From Bacteroidota bacterium (GTDB taxonomy: Bacteria; Bacteroidota; Bacteroidia; Bacteroidales; F082): a stretch of DNA of 64,000 nt. Position 1 is the stretch's first letter, and the number at the start of each line of letters is the position of its first letter. The stretch lies in assembly GCA_018830105.1 (NCBI GenBank), contig JAHJTC010000010.1, positions 1-64,000 on the forward strand, in the 5' to 3' direction. This document shows positions 1 to 8,839 of the stretch, piece after piece. The notes beneath the pieces were generated by a model. It was not told the DNA's origin. It saw only the letters and a program-made list of their open reading frames with translations, and made no database searches. The position numbers were made by a program, and so were the translations under genes.

Positions 1-141
1 CCCAAGTCTTGATCTTTTTCCTCATATCTTCAAAATAAATCCTTTACGTCCCGCATGTGCGGGATGCGCAGATTTTCTTTTTCGATCTGAGAAAAAATCG
101 CTGCGACTTAACCGACACAGTAGCATTGACACGACACTAGC
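1..141. repeat. Candidate dispersed repeat at the left edge
   Basis: Non-coding-looking DNA that replaces the expected continuation of the ATPase gene. It holds a short hairpin at 50-63 (CCCGCA, TG, TGCGGG) and an imperfect A/T-rich inverted repeat at about 71-99. Its right border, about 118-139, resembles a stretch at 36526-36548 between two unrelated genes; both contain GTAGCA followed by ACACGACACT with the same spacing. That suggests a short repeated element, but two partial copies in one window are thin evidence and the left end lies outside the window. Confidence 0.4.
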
Positions 142-665
142 TATAAATACTTTTCCCAGTTTACAACAATCTTTAAAAGCCGATTCGGAATTCTTCGTTT
201 GTGTAATTATGGTTAATTTGTTCCCTAAACGTTGAGCTGAGAAACTTCCTATTCCCTTTTTACCGGCTATGCTTCTTCCATAAATAGGTGAAACTGGCTC
301 ATGAATTTTTGATGTTGAAGAAATGCGCATAAAACCATTTATTAATTGGTCTCTGGTCATTCCTGCACCATCATCAATAATTAATGTTCCTCCACTATTA
401 TCAACTTTAAAAAAAAGCAGTGTCGCTTTGGTAGCATCAGCATCATAAGCATTTTTGACCAATTCAGAAGCAGCAGTTTCTTGCCTTGCAACTAGTTCTT
501 TATCAATCCTGTCAATAACACCTGAGTCTACTGAAAATCGGACATTATTCTTGTCTAAAGAGGCAAGTTGGTGCGAAGCTTCAATATTTTATCAATATTG
601 TTAGTGTCGTTTGCTACTGTTTCGGCTAACTCTGCCCTTATTTTAGTTTCATTCAAAATATCCAA
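142..665 (-). pseudogene. Broken HSP90/GHKL-type ATPase gene, N-terminal part
   Basis: The translation shows the three ATP-binding boxes of the HSP90-like (GHKL) fold: an N box (ELVKNAYDADAT), a G1 box (DDGAGM) and a G2 box (GKKGIGSFS). The N-terminal part (ASHQLASLDK, then ELVARQETA) is typical of bacterial HSP90-like ATP-binding proteins. The frame breaks twice: about 582, where one base appears missing before the ASHQ segment, and about 175 in an A run, after which IVVNWEKYL can be read in the shifted frame before a stop. No ATG begins the first segment; TTG at 665 or 656 is the only candidate. The gene lies directly behind abiEii in the same direction, so it may have been a third cargo gene of that module. 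Sequencing error is an alternative for either frameshift, but not for the loss of similarity past about 142. Confidence 0.7.
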
Positions 666-670
666 TTTTT

Positions 671-1462
671 CTACATTTTTTCAATCAATTCTTTTTTCAA
701 CCAATTAAAAGCATCACTCTGATTGTATTTAATATCGGTTCTTAGCACAGCTTCCATATCACCTATAAACTCAGCACTAAGCTCTTTCTCTTCAATATTA
801 AGTAAGAACTCTTTTTTACTTGGTGGTCTTTTCCCCGTTGCAAATGAAGTGTATTCCTTAAAACAAGTTATGATTTGCTCATAGTCCAAATCCATATTTT
901 GTCGCGTATAATCTAAATCAAACAAATCTCTTCCTTTGCTTCTTTGATACAATGCCCTAAGTTTTGATCCTAAAAGTTCGTTTATATTGTAAGTTCTTAA
1001 TTCTGCTTTACCAGAGAACCATTCACTTTTAACTTCAAAAGGAAAATCAACCCATTCAAGCACATTAAAATGTTCTTTGCAGTTTAATTCGAGTTTTAAT
1101 CGCATTCGTATTTCTTCATATTCCGATGTGAAACGATATAATGCTTTTGCTCCATGTCCTCTTACTTGCGTTTTTCTTGGTTCTTCAAAGAAGGTAATTA
1201 CTTCGTTTAACCTCTCCATTATTGGTTTTATTGGGCCTTCTTTAATTTGCACCAAATCAATATCCTCAGAATAACGAGGTGCCGGACTAAGATAGAGCTT
1301 ATGTAAAGCCGTTCCTCCTCTGAAAGCAAGGTTTTCTCTCAGTAAGTCATCAGAGAATATTTCCACTAAGGTTCGGGAAATAATCAAATCCTGCTCAACC
1401 TGCGAAAATTCAGTCCATGGTGCGTATTCCTGCCATTTTGCTATATATGGTCTAGGTATCAT
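671..1462 (-). CDS. AbiEii/AbiGii-family nucleotidyltransferase toxin
   Basis: 263 residues. The family is the toxin of type IV AbiE toxin-antitoxin systems, a DNA polymerase beta-like nucleotidyltransferase that arrests growth and can block phage infection. The signature is visible: FRGGTALHK near residue 48, then YSEDIDL near residue 64, giving the catalytic GG[TS]-x-D-x-D arrangement. The later ELLGSKLRALYQRSKGRDLFDL segment, with its K and RD, is also typical. The ATG overlaps the stop of the upstream antitoxin gene by four bases (ATGA), so the two are probably translationally coupled. The protein is full length with no disruption. Family assignment is firm; the activity in this organism is inferred. 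Confidence 0.9.
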   Translation of the reverse strand: MIPRPYIAKWQEYAPWTEFSQVEQDLIISRTLVEIFSDDLLRENLAFRGGTALHKLYLSPAPRYSEDIDLVQIKEGPIKPIMERLNEVITFFEEPRKTQVRGHGAKALYRFTSEYEEIRMRLKLELNCKEHFNVLEWVDFPFEVKSEWFSGKAELRTYNINELLGSKLRALYQRSKGRDLFDLDYTRQNMDLDYEQIITCFKEYTSFATGKRPPSKKEFLLNIEEKELSAEFIGDMEAVLRTDIKYNQSDAFNWLKKELIEKM

Positions 1463-2250
1463 AAATCGCTTTCTAATTTTACATTAATAGCTACTTTCCA
1501 CTTATTATCAACTGCACCTGGTTTTTCTTTCGATTTTGGACTTAACAAAACAGGAAAAAAGTTTCTAGCTTTTAATTCTGAATAAATTATTTCTTGAAAT
1601 TTTTCATCCATACCAAGCTCTTCAAGCAAAAAACCAAATCTTTGCAAAGTACTTTTATTAGGATACCAGCTTAAGAGTTCTGACAAATCAGATTCTGCTA
1701 ATTCTTCAGCCAATTCCTCAATTGTCGCAAGCATTCTGTTTATCCCGCCCAATTTTGTTTGGTAATGTATTAAATCAACAATTGTCAATGCAGGACTTGA
1801 AATTTTAAAAATGCCTGCATCTGATTTCTTTTGCTGAATATTTTTATCAGACCATTTGCTTGCTGTGAAAAACCGAATGTCTATATTAATTTTTGATATA
1901 TCGTTAAACTTTGGTTTTTCGATTATAATGTAATCTCGTTGAACTTGTTGGTGACTTGCTCCATGAAATTTTGCGGCGGAGAATAAGCTTACATAGTAAT
2001 TTCTATTCAGATGATTAAATAGTTTTTCACAATACAGTTGAATTGGAAGTTTTTTTGCTGATGAGTATCGAGGTGTGATAATTAAATAAAAACCTTTACG
2101 GAGATTTACTATTTCTCCTTTCTCTGAAAGTCTATGTAATTCGAATTTTAAAGAATTACTGCTCACTGATGTTTCCTTTGCAATCTCATCCAATGAAAAT
2201 GAATAGCTTTCAATTGATAACAGATATTTTATATATTCTTTTGCATTCAT
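1459..2250 (-). CDS. AbiEi-family antitoxin, winged-helix regulator
   Basis: 263 residues. The N-terminal 60 or so residues look like a winged helix (SLDEIAKETSVSSNSLKFELHRL followed by a wing with LRKGFYLI), as in the AbiEi antitoxin family, which binds its own promoter and neutralises AbiEii. The C-terminal two thirds match the antitoxin domain (AKFHGASHQQ and the SSPALTIVDL region). It is the first gene of the module. A good Bacteroidota promoter lies just upstream, and overlapping inverted repeats there could serve autoregulation, which is how AbiEi works in studied cases. The ATG at 2250 fits a leader of about a dozen bases. Confidence 0.88.
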   Translation of the reverse strand: MNAKEYIKYLLSIESYSFSLDEIAKETSVSSNSLKFELHRLSEKGEIVNLRKGFYLIITPRYSSAKKLPIQLYCEKLFNHLNRNYYVSLFSAAKFHGASHQQVQRDYIIIEKPKFNDISKINIDIRFFTASKWSDKNIQQKKSDAGIFKISSPALTIVDLIHYQTKLGGINRMLATIEELAEELAESDLSELLSWYPNKSTLQRFGFLLEELGMDEKFQEIIYSELKARNFFPVLLSPKSKEKPGAVDNKWKVAINVKLESDL

Positions 2251-2267
2251 ATTTAGTAAATATTCTA

Positions 2268-2299
2268 CAAAAGTATCAAATTAATCTACTATTCTCAAA
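2268..2299 (-). promoter_or_regulatory. Promoter of the AbiE module
   Basis: Read on the minus strand, TTTG (2296-2299) is followed after 20 bases by TACTTTTG (2268-2275). This is the canonical Bacteroidota -33/-7 arrangement, 17 bases upstream of the abiEi start. Confidence 0.75.
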
Positions 2300-2720
2300 A
2301 TATTACTAAGATTTCTTTGTGCTATAACATAAAAACAATTCTTTTAATCCCGATAATTATCGAGACGGAAGTGGATCAGCCAGCGGGATTTTTAAATGTG
2401 TTGTTTGTGGGTCGGCATTTGCGCGGTCTCTCTTAGCATTACCCACAACTCGTTTTTATAACCCCTTTCAGTCTTTTAAATGTTCCCTTTCCGGTTCATT
2501 ATGAAAGACATCCTGACTTTTTAGTTATTAGACTTTTAGTGGCTGCTTTTGTTATCATGGATCCAAAAATTGGTTAGGTTTCCATTGTTTTTAAAGTGAT
2601 TTGATTTTAGTAGGATCTGCCTAATTGGTGCATAAAATCAGTGGTTTGGTTATTACGGCATAAAGGTAAAAAAAGCTTTTAATTCGGGCACATAAGTGCC
2701 AAGAGTTTCTGAACGGCAAT
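2300..2720. other. Hairpin-rich intergenic region behind the AbiE module
   Basis: No gene was found here. It contains a perfect palindrome CGATAATTATCG (2351-2362) and an inverted repeat TTGTGGGT (2405-2412) / ACCCACAA (2441-2448) enclosing 28 bases. Such structures are common in mobile or repeat-derived intergenic DNA and may mark the right boundary of the accessory patch. The remainder is featureless A/T-rich sequence. Confidence 0.45.
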
Positions 2721-2756
2721 AAAAAAAACGCTGCACCACAAAGGGCGCAGCGTTTT
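2721..2756 (-). terminator. Rho-independent terminator of the giant T9SS gene
   Basis: A perfect 10-bp stem, AAAACGCTGC (2725-2734) with GCAGCGTTTT (2747-2756), is followed on the minus strand by a U run. It lies 25 bases after the stop of the 2781-7262 gene. Confidence 0.85.
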
Positions 2757-2780
2757 CTACATATCAGACCAAAGCTGAAT

Positions 2781-5700
2781 TTATTGAACCAAAATCTTTT
2801 GGTGGGTGATTTGATCTGCACGCTGGAATGAAAGTATTAACAAACCTTTGGCTTCAACAGATATATTGAAGGTGTTGTCTGTTGCTTCAAAACGATCGAT
2901 TAACCTTCCGGTGGCATCCATAATGCTTACCTGATCGCCGGCTTGCAGCCCATGCAGGGTAAAAGAACCCGTATTGGGGTTTGGATAAACACGAACACTT
3001 GCGGCCAGTGTTTCGTCCAGATCCAGGATAACGGTTTCCATGGTAGCCAGCATCGAGAGACCTCCCATGTGGAAATGTCCATCGTGTTGCGGCATGGCCG
3101 CATCATAGGTTACGTTGAGGTCGTATGCAATTTCCTGACCCTGCAGGTAAGCCTTCCAATAGATGGTTTCTCCAAATACAAATCCTTCTTTTTCTGGTGT
3201 CATCGGATCATCGCCATAGGCCGTAATCATCAATTGGCCGTTTTGATAAGCCACAGCACCCGCGCAATAGGGCACGCCGTTTTCGTGATAGAACACACCC
3301 ATGATATCGCCTGATTCCATTTCCAGGCCACTGCGCACTGCTGCTTCAACAGGAATATAAATGTTGTGCATAAAATTGGTGGGTACAAATTCCCATCCTT
3401 CGGGCATATTGATGGTAGAGTCGTTTGAAATAAATATTGAAGCCGGCATGCTTTCGCCGATGTCAAATACGCTGGTTACTTCGTACAGGAATCCACCCGG
3501 AGCTTCCAGCAGATCAGTCCAGTTTGTTTCAGCTATGGGCTGTGCGGTCAGCGTTTCGCCATTGCGATATACCTTATAACCCACGAAAGTTGCATTAGCA
3601 GCACGTTGGTTGTGATCAAAGCTGAACGGACCTTTCTCCAGTGTCAGATTATTGGGGATCATAGTGTTGGTTTCCGGTACTGGAATTCCATCCTGATACG
3701 TAAGCGGAGCAATGCTGTCGCCATCACTTACCCAGCCACGGATGTTCCAGTTGTAGGGCAGGCCGTAATCTGTTAAGGATGCCCATTCCTCGCCGGGTAG
3801 TTTATAAAGATCGCCTTTGCCGGCAACAGCAGGTCCAAAGTCAGCACCTATGGCGTACATATATGGTTCACTTGTGATTTGATAGCCCAGCCAAAGGGTT
3901 ATTTCGGGGTCAATAGCTATCGGACTCGACAGCTCAATATCATTCCAGGTCATTGCAGTAACAGATTCAACAGGCTGCTCCAGCACCAACGTATTGGCAT
4001 CGTCACCTGTATAAACTTTCAGCGTAAACTCAGGAATATCATCCCAGGTATAAAAACCAATATGGGTCACGGTTTTGCCTGCGTAATATTGCAGCAGATC
4101 AGCTTCATATTTGGCAGCAACCTCAAAATTTTCAGGCCCGCCAATAGCCGTTTGCACGCCGCCATTTCCATATTGCAGCATCAGTGGGTTTACGCCCGGA
4201 GGATACCAGTTCAGGCTAACTGTATCACCTGATAATTCGCCGGTAAGTGAGGCCGGTGAGGGTAAGCTCACGAAGGCATACATGGGAATGCTGTATTCAA
4301 CCAACTCGTAGTCAAAATGGCTTGATATGAGCAAATTAGCTTCATAGGCTCCTACTTCATTTCCCAGAAAACTGATTGTTATCATAGCACTATCGCCGGG
4401 CAGAAGGTGATAGTTGTCAATGTAGGGCTGGAAGAAGTAGGTGTCTGATCCTGTATAAATGAAAGCCGGAACTGCTGAGTTGTTCACCACCTGAACTGTT
4501 TTTGTGATTTGTTCATTGATATTGACCATACCAAAATCAACAAGCGTTTCTGAGAACAGCAACCCGCCATCACCTGTTACTATCATATTGATAGCGAGTG
4601 AGGTTAGGGGTTGATTCAGGTTGTTGGTGGGTATATTGATAACCAGATTGCGCGGTCCGGGAAACATAGCTGTTGCATCGAAGGTAAGGGTCACTGTTTC
4701 GGATGCTCCCGGGGCGATTGTTCCGCCATTGGCACTGAAACTTATTCCGTCAGGTAAAGTTTCAAATTCCCACTCCAGATCAATCAAACCTTCGTTGGAA
4801 AAATCAATGTCGTAGGTTTTCACTTCTACTCCTCCTTCAATGGAGTCGGTGATAACGGCTGGTGAAAGCACAAGAACCGGAGAGCCAACCTGAATGGTTC
4901 GGGTTACAGGGTTACTTTCGCCTTCGGCATACACTGCAGTAACACCATACTCAAAGGTGCCAAGGCCTATGTTATCATCAAGGTAGGTGTTTTCGCTGGT
5001 GAGCTCTTCGATCAAGGCTCCGTTGCGATACACATTGTAGCCGGTAAAAGCCATTGTTCTTTCGGCAGCAGTATAATGCGGGAAATCAGCATGGAGGCCT
5101 TTGAATGTGTGTTGCTGCAAACGAAGACCTGCATTATGGTTTTCGCGCTGAGCAACTGGTACAGGAAGCGGCGTCATTGTATTTTCTGTATCCACCACAA
5201 AAACTTTGATCAACCAGTTATTATCGAATCCAAATTCGGTGGTTGACTGCCATTCGCCATAAATATTAATCAGATCACTTAAACCTGGCACAGCACTTCC
5301 CATATCCATGGCAGCAGCGAATTCATCTTCGGACTGGTTAATTTCCAGTGCAACATAAATTGCTTCATCAGCATTAATTCCAACAGGTGTATTCAGGCCA
5401 ACCACATTCCATTGATTGCTTATATATTCGGTTATTGGCTGGCTGTAGATTAAGGTGGAGAGGCTGTCGCCGCCGTAAACTTTTATGGTATAAGTGGTTA
5501 GCTCGCTGGTTGGATAAAATGCCACATTCGCGATTGATTGTCCATCAAAATTGTTCAAAGATCCGGCTGGCCATCCGATGGCAATTTCAAAAGTGGCACC
5601 ATCGCCTGTGCCAACAGAATAGTAATAATCGTCAGAACAATAGGACAACCAATTGCCTTGGTCGCCTGATACATCAGCCCATTCGAGTTGAACATCGCTG

Positions 5701-7262
5701 TTGTCGATCACTTCACCAAAAAGATAAATCGGCGCCGGCACAATGCCTGATCCGGTGAGGATTACTTCGGCTTCTTCGTTCAGCGGATCGTTGGTGTTGA
5801 AGGTAATTGTTGCTTCATAATCTTCCACAGCATCGGGCGTAAATACAAATTGCAGGTAAGCTGATTGTTGAGCGGGTATTACCAGTTCATCACTTACGGC
5901 TTCAAAATAGGGGCTGTCGGAAGTGAAATTACTCAGCACGAGCTCTTCATAACCCCCGTTCGCAACGATTAACTGTTTGATAGCGGGTTGGTTTAGTAAT
6001 ACATCACCAAATTCTAGTTCATTGGTGTACATATAAAAGCCGGGCGCGGAAATGGCAGTAAATTGAAGGGCATACTCATATTCGGGGAATGCAGCATCAT
6101 TGGTCGTAAAAACGATACTTTCGTAATAGGTTCCCGGATTATAATAGTAAGTGGAAAATTGTACATCAATCTGCTGTGATTCTCCGGGCGCTATACTTCC
6201 CTGATTCTGGCTGAGCGTGATATCGTAATTGTCGGCCCAGGCTGACCATATCAATTCAATATTGCCATTATTTACGATTTCTATAGGACGTGTAACGATA
6301 TTTCCAGCCGGGAAAGTATCGATAAAGGTTTCGGGCAGAATCATGAAATCGGGTGATCCAACCTGCACCACTGTTTGTACCTGAGCACTTTCGTCGCTGC
6401 CATACATGGCAGAAACGCCATAAGTATAAATGCTATTGTCAACGTTAAGATCATCATAACTTAAGCTGGTAGCGGAGCCAATCAAATCACCATTTCTGTA
6501 AATATTATAGCTATCGGGTAATTCTCTTGAACGATTTTCGCGTTGAGGAGCTGGCACCGGCACACCCTGTTTAATAGCCAGTTCACCTTTACTATTTGAC
6601 GGGAAATTATATACGATCGGACCATTGTTTAATTGTGCCCTGTTTCCGTTAAAATCGCTAATAAATGCCCGGATACTTATGTTATTGTTAAAACCGCAAT
6701 CTGTCAGGCTTTCCCACACGCCTTGAAAATTTATCAAGTCGCCATAGCCTGAAACTGCGGGACCCATATCCAGGCCAACTGGAAAGCTGTAGTCATCGTT
6801 TTGTTGCAGCTCTACCGTTATGTATAGGTCTTGTGAGGCATCAATAGCGGGTGGTGCATCAAGATAAAACAAGTTCCATGCTTCGGGCACAAAATCGAAA
6901 AATTCCTGCTCATAAATTAAGCCATTGCCTTCGGCGCCTTCATAGATTTTTACACTCAGGCTGCTTACCTCCTCAAACAGGAAATATTCCACCTGAATAA
7001 TATTGAAATTATCGAATCCATTCAATTGTTCTGGTGCGAAGCGCGCACCAACAGAGAAAGGTTCTGTGCTGGCAATGCTCAAGCCAGTAAAATTTATGCC
7101 ATCCGTATAGCTCAACTCAGTAAGCTGGCCTTCGAAGGGTTCTTCCCATTGCAGGTTCACATCATTGTCGTTTACGGTAGCAATAAGAGCGTAAGGCGTG
7201 TTTTGTGCCATCACCAGGATGCTCGCAAGTAGTGTAAATAGTAAGTTAAATAGTTTTTTCAT
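2781..7262 (-). CDS. Giant secreted T9SS cargo protein with three repeat modules
   Basis: 1493 residues. A signal peptide (MKKLFNLLFTLLASILVMAQ) leads to three modules of roughly 350-400 residues. Each has a fibronectin-like start, a carbohydrate-binding-like beta domain containing a 'D(M/F)G-AV-G-DL' segment and the phrase 'LTDCGFNNN' or a variant, then a 'Y(N/K)(I/V)YRNG' strand. The first two modules are also followed by a choice-of-anchor-D type domain beginning near 'VQVGSP'. The last 75 residues are a T9SS type A sorting domain starting at VYPNPNTGSF and ending KILVQ. The protein should be exported through the Sec and type IX systems and attached to, or released from, the surface. No catalytic motif is recognisable, so the role is probably adhesive or scaffolding. 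The gene stands alone with its own terminator. Confidence 0.82.
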   Translation of the reverse strand: MKKLFNLLFTLLASILVMAQNTPYALIATVNDNDVNLQWEEPFEGQLTELSYTDGINFTGLSIASTEPFSVGARFAPEQLNGFDNFNIIQVEYFLFEEVSSLSVKIYEGAEGNGLIYEQEFFDFVPEAWNLFYLDAPPAIDASQDLYITVELQQNDDYSFPVGLDMGPAVSGYGDLINFQGVWESLTDCGFNNNISIRAFISDFNGNRAQLNNGPIVYNFPSNSKGELAIKQGVPVPAPQRENRSRELPDSYNIYRNGDLIGSATSLSYDDLNVDNSIYTYGVSAMYGSDESAQVQTVVQVGSPDFMILPETFIDTFPAGNIVTRPIEIVNNGNIELIWSAWADNYDITLSQNQGSIAPGESQQIDVQFSTYYYNPGTYYESIVFTTNDAAFPEYEYALQFTAISAPGFYMYTNELEFGDVLLNQPAIKQLIVANGGYEELVLSNFTSDSPYFEAVSDELVIPAQQSAYLQFVFTPDAVEDYEATITFNTNDPLNEEAEVILTGSGIVPAPIYLFGEVIDNSDVQLEWADVSGDQGNWLSYCSDDYYYSVGTGDGATFEIAIGWPAGSLNNFDGQSIANVAFYPTSELTTYTIKVYGGDSLSTLIYSQPITEYISNQWNVVGLNTPVGINADEAIYVALEINQSEDEFAAAMDMGSAVPGLSDLINIYGEWQSTTEFGFDNNWLIKVFVVDTENTMTPLPVPVAQRENHNAGLRLQQHTFKGLHADFPHYTAAERTMAFTGYNVYRNGALIEELTSENTYLDDNIGLGTFEYGVTAVYAEGESNPVTRTIQVGSPVLVLSPAVITDSIEGGVEVKTYDIDFSNEGLIDLEWEFETLPDGISFSANGGTIAPGASETVTLTFDATAMFPGPRNLVINIPTNNLNQPLTSLAINMIVTGDGGLLFSETLVDFGMVNINEQITKTVQVVNNSAVPAFIYTGSDTYFFQPYIDNYHLLPGDSAMITISFLGNEVGAYEANLLISSHFDYELVEYSIPMYAFVSLPSPASLTGELSGDTVSLNWYPPGVNPLMLQYGNGGVQTAIGGPENFEVAAKYEADLLQYYAGKTVTHIGFYTWDDIPEFTLKVYTGDDANTLVLEQPVESVTAMTWNDIELSSPIAIDPEITLWLGYQITSEPYMYAIGADFGPAVAGKGDLYKLPGEEWASLTDYGLPYNWNIRGWVSDGDSIAPLTYQDGIPVPETNTMIPNNLTLEKGPFSFDHNQRAANATFVGYKVYRNGETLTAQPIAETNWTDLLEAPGGFLYEVTSVFDIGESMPASIFISNDSTINMPEGWEFVPTNFMHNIYIPVEAAVRSGLEMESGDIMGVFYHENGVPYCAGAVAYQNGQLMITAYGDDPMTPEKEGFVFGETIYWKAYLQGQEIAYDLNVTYDAAMPQHDGHFHMGGLSMLATMETVILDLDETLAASVRVYPNPNTGSFTLHGLQAGDQVSIMDATGRLIDRFEATDNTFNISVEAKGLLILSFQRADQITHQKILVQ

Positions 7263-7463
7263 AGTTTAATGAATTTCTGGTTATTTATGTAGCTCTGACA
7301 GTTCAGCAAGCTGATACCCTATGTGCATCGCTAAAATGGTTTAACTTGTACTGAGCTGAAAATTAACTGTGTATAAACAATCATTTTGATCACTATGTTC
7401 AATAAGCTGTTTATTAATTGTGATTTTGAAATTCTTGCTAACTTCACCGGCTTAAACAACAAG

Positions 7464-7958
7464 ATGAAAGCCTTCTATTTACTTGGTTTATGGATGTTTT
7501 TACTGCTCTTTACTGCCTGTAAAGAGGAGGACGAACCTACACTTGAGGCACCGGATTGCGGCACCTCATTTTGTATGCGAGCCTATCGCATGAATAAGGA
7601 ATATTTTGCCGACTACGAAGCACAACTGATGAACTATCAGTTATCAGATGGTTATGCTGTAGCTATCTGGCGAAATACAGAAATTGATCCTCCCGCCACC
7701 TTTGTGATAAAAGTTGGTAATTTTCAACGACCCGTGCTTGATGGCCCCGGAATTTTTAGATTTGACAACTATGAAACGGCATACTTAAGTGCAGAAATTG
7801 AGCGCGACAGTATGGTCAGATTTTTGGGTTATACCGGTTATATTCAGGTAGATTCTGTTTCGGAGGATTATTTTTCCGGCGAATTTGAAGTTGATGCACA
7901 GGTGGATACGTTGAATAATTATTTGATATTCAAAGGAAAATTCGAGATTCAGAAGTAA
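7464..7958 (+). CDS. Hypothetical lipoprotein
   Basis: 164 residues. I chose the ATG at 7464 because it begins a clean lipoprotein signal (MKAFYLLGLWMFLLLFTAC, lipobox FTAC). An upstream ATG in frame at 7398 would put 22 non-signal residues in front. The mature part is predicted mixed alpha/beta, acidic, with no recognised domain. It is transcribed divergently from the giant T9SS gene, and its TAA directly abuts the stop of the convergent DUF1207-like gene, with no base between the two stops. Confidence 0.7.
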   Translation: MKAFYLLGLWMFLLLFTACKEEDEPTLEAPDCGTSFCMRAYRMNKEYFADYEAQLMNYQLSDGYAVAIWRNTEIDPPATFVIKVGNFQRPVLDGPGIFRFDNYETAYLSAEIERDSMVRFLGYTGYIQVDSVSEDYFSGEFEVDAQVDTLNNYLIFKGKFEIQK

Positions 7959-8825
7959 TCAGTTGAAAGGCTGAAAACTCATGCTGCCACCAATCCAGGT
8001 GATGCGGGCTTTGTCGAAGAGACTGAAAGGTATGTAGCCATGAAATACATCCAGCATGATTGTTAATGGTGCGCTTCCCTCCTTCCCTATTTCTATTCCT
8101 GCGGCAAGCCGGGTGCCGGGGTAAAAATTGGTCTCCTGCTCAAACTGTGTATGCATAGCCAGCATCCAGCGCAGCCAGTCTTTTTGCCGGATTGGCTTGC
8201 TCCACGAACCACCGATATCTGCCATCAGGCGTTTGCGTTCATAAGCAGAATGCGGTATTATGCCTACTGTGCCATAGATTTCGAAGTGTTGAAATGCATA
8301 AGCGGCGCTAAAATCCAACACTTCATAAATGCGTGAATTGTCCAAATAGGCATTGATGTAAAAGCGGTAGATAAAATCGTCACCCAAATGGGCTGAAATG
8401 TGATAAAGCCGCAGCCGGAATGCCCAATGATTACTGTTTTGCCAATTGTAATGAATGCCCACTTTATACTCCGTGTTGAAGTGATTGACCTGAAACCAGT
8501 TGAGTGGATCTTCGAAAATAAATTGGGTGAATGTGGCTATTTCCAGCCCGAACTCTCTTGGCTTGTCAGTGGAACCGTTCCAGCGGTAAATACTTCGGTT
8601 GATGCCTGCCGAATAGTTGGCAAACATACGATTGGGCCATCCTGATGGGGTGTGCAACACATAAAGTGAACCGCTGAACTGTGCTTCGCGATAATCCAGG
8701 GGTTTGGCGGGAAAAAGGCTTGCTTTGCCGAGCCACTCATTGCTGCCTTGGGCCTTGGCGCCATTGCTGCTGTGAGTTGTCAACAGCAGACTCAGGATGA
8801 TTGTTAAGAGTTTTACCCAACGCAT
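7959..8825 (-). CDS. DUF1207-like outer-membrane protein
   Basis: 288 residues from the ATG at 8825; a TTG three codons upstream is a less likely start. A signal peptide (MRWVKLLTIILSLLLTTHS) is followed by a mature region rich in alternating aromatic residues, as expected for an outer-membrane beta barrel, and ends on a hydrophobic residue followed by asparagine (FQPFN). The N-terminal 'SLFPAKPLDYREAQFS' segment is similar to the start of DUF1207 proteins, whose function is unknown. The gene begins 14 bases after the thioesterase stop and is likely co-transcribed with it. The DUF assignment is from memory of the family and moderately sure. Confidence 0.65.
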   Translation of the reverse strand: MRWVKLLTIILSLLLTTHSSNGAKAQGSNEWLGKASLFPAKPLDYREAQFSGSLYVLHTPSGWPNRMFANYSAGINRSIYRWNGSTDKPREFGLEIATFTQFIFEDPLNWFQVNHFNTEYKVGIHYNWQNSNHWAFRLRLYHISAHLGDDFIYRFYINAYLDNSRIYEVLDFSAAYAFQHFEIYGTVGIIPHSAYERKRLMADIGGSWSKPIRQKDWLRWMLAMHTQFEQETNFYPGTRLAAGIEIGKEGSAPLTIMLDVFHGYIPFSLFDKARITWIGGSMSFQPFN

Positions 8826-8839
8826 CGCTTGCAAGCTAT

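Noticed and set aside
2405-2448. Integron attC site
   Set aside because: The inverted repeat does not have the consensus core sequences, and no integrase is nearby.
2621-2821. Open reading frame on the minus strand overlapping the terminator of the giant T9SS gene
   Set aside because: It runs through a perfect terminator hairpin and into the C-terminus of the real gene; its composition is not protein-like.
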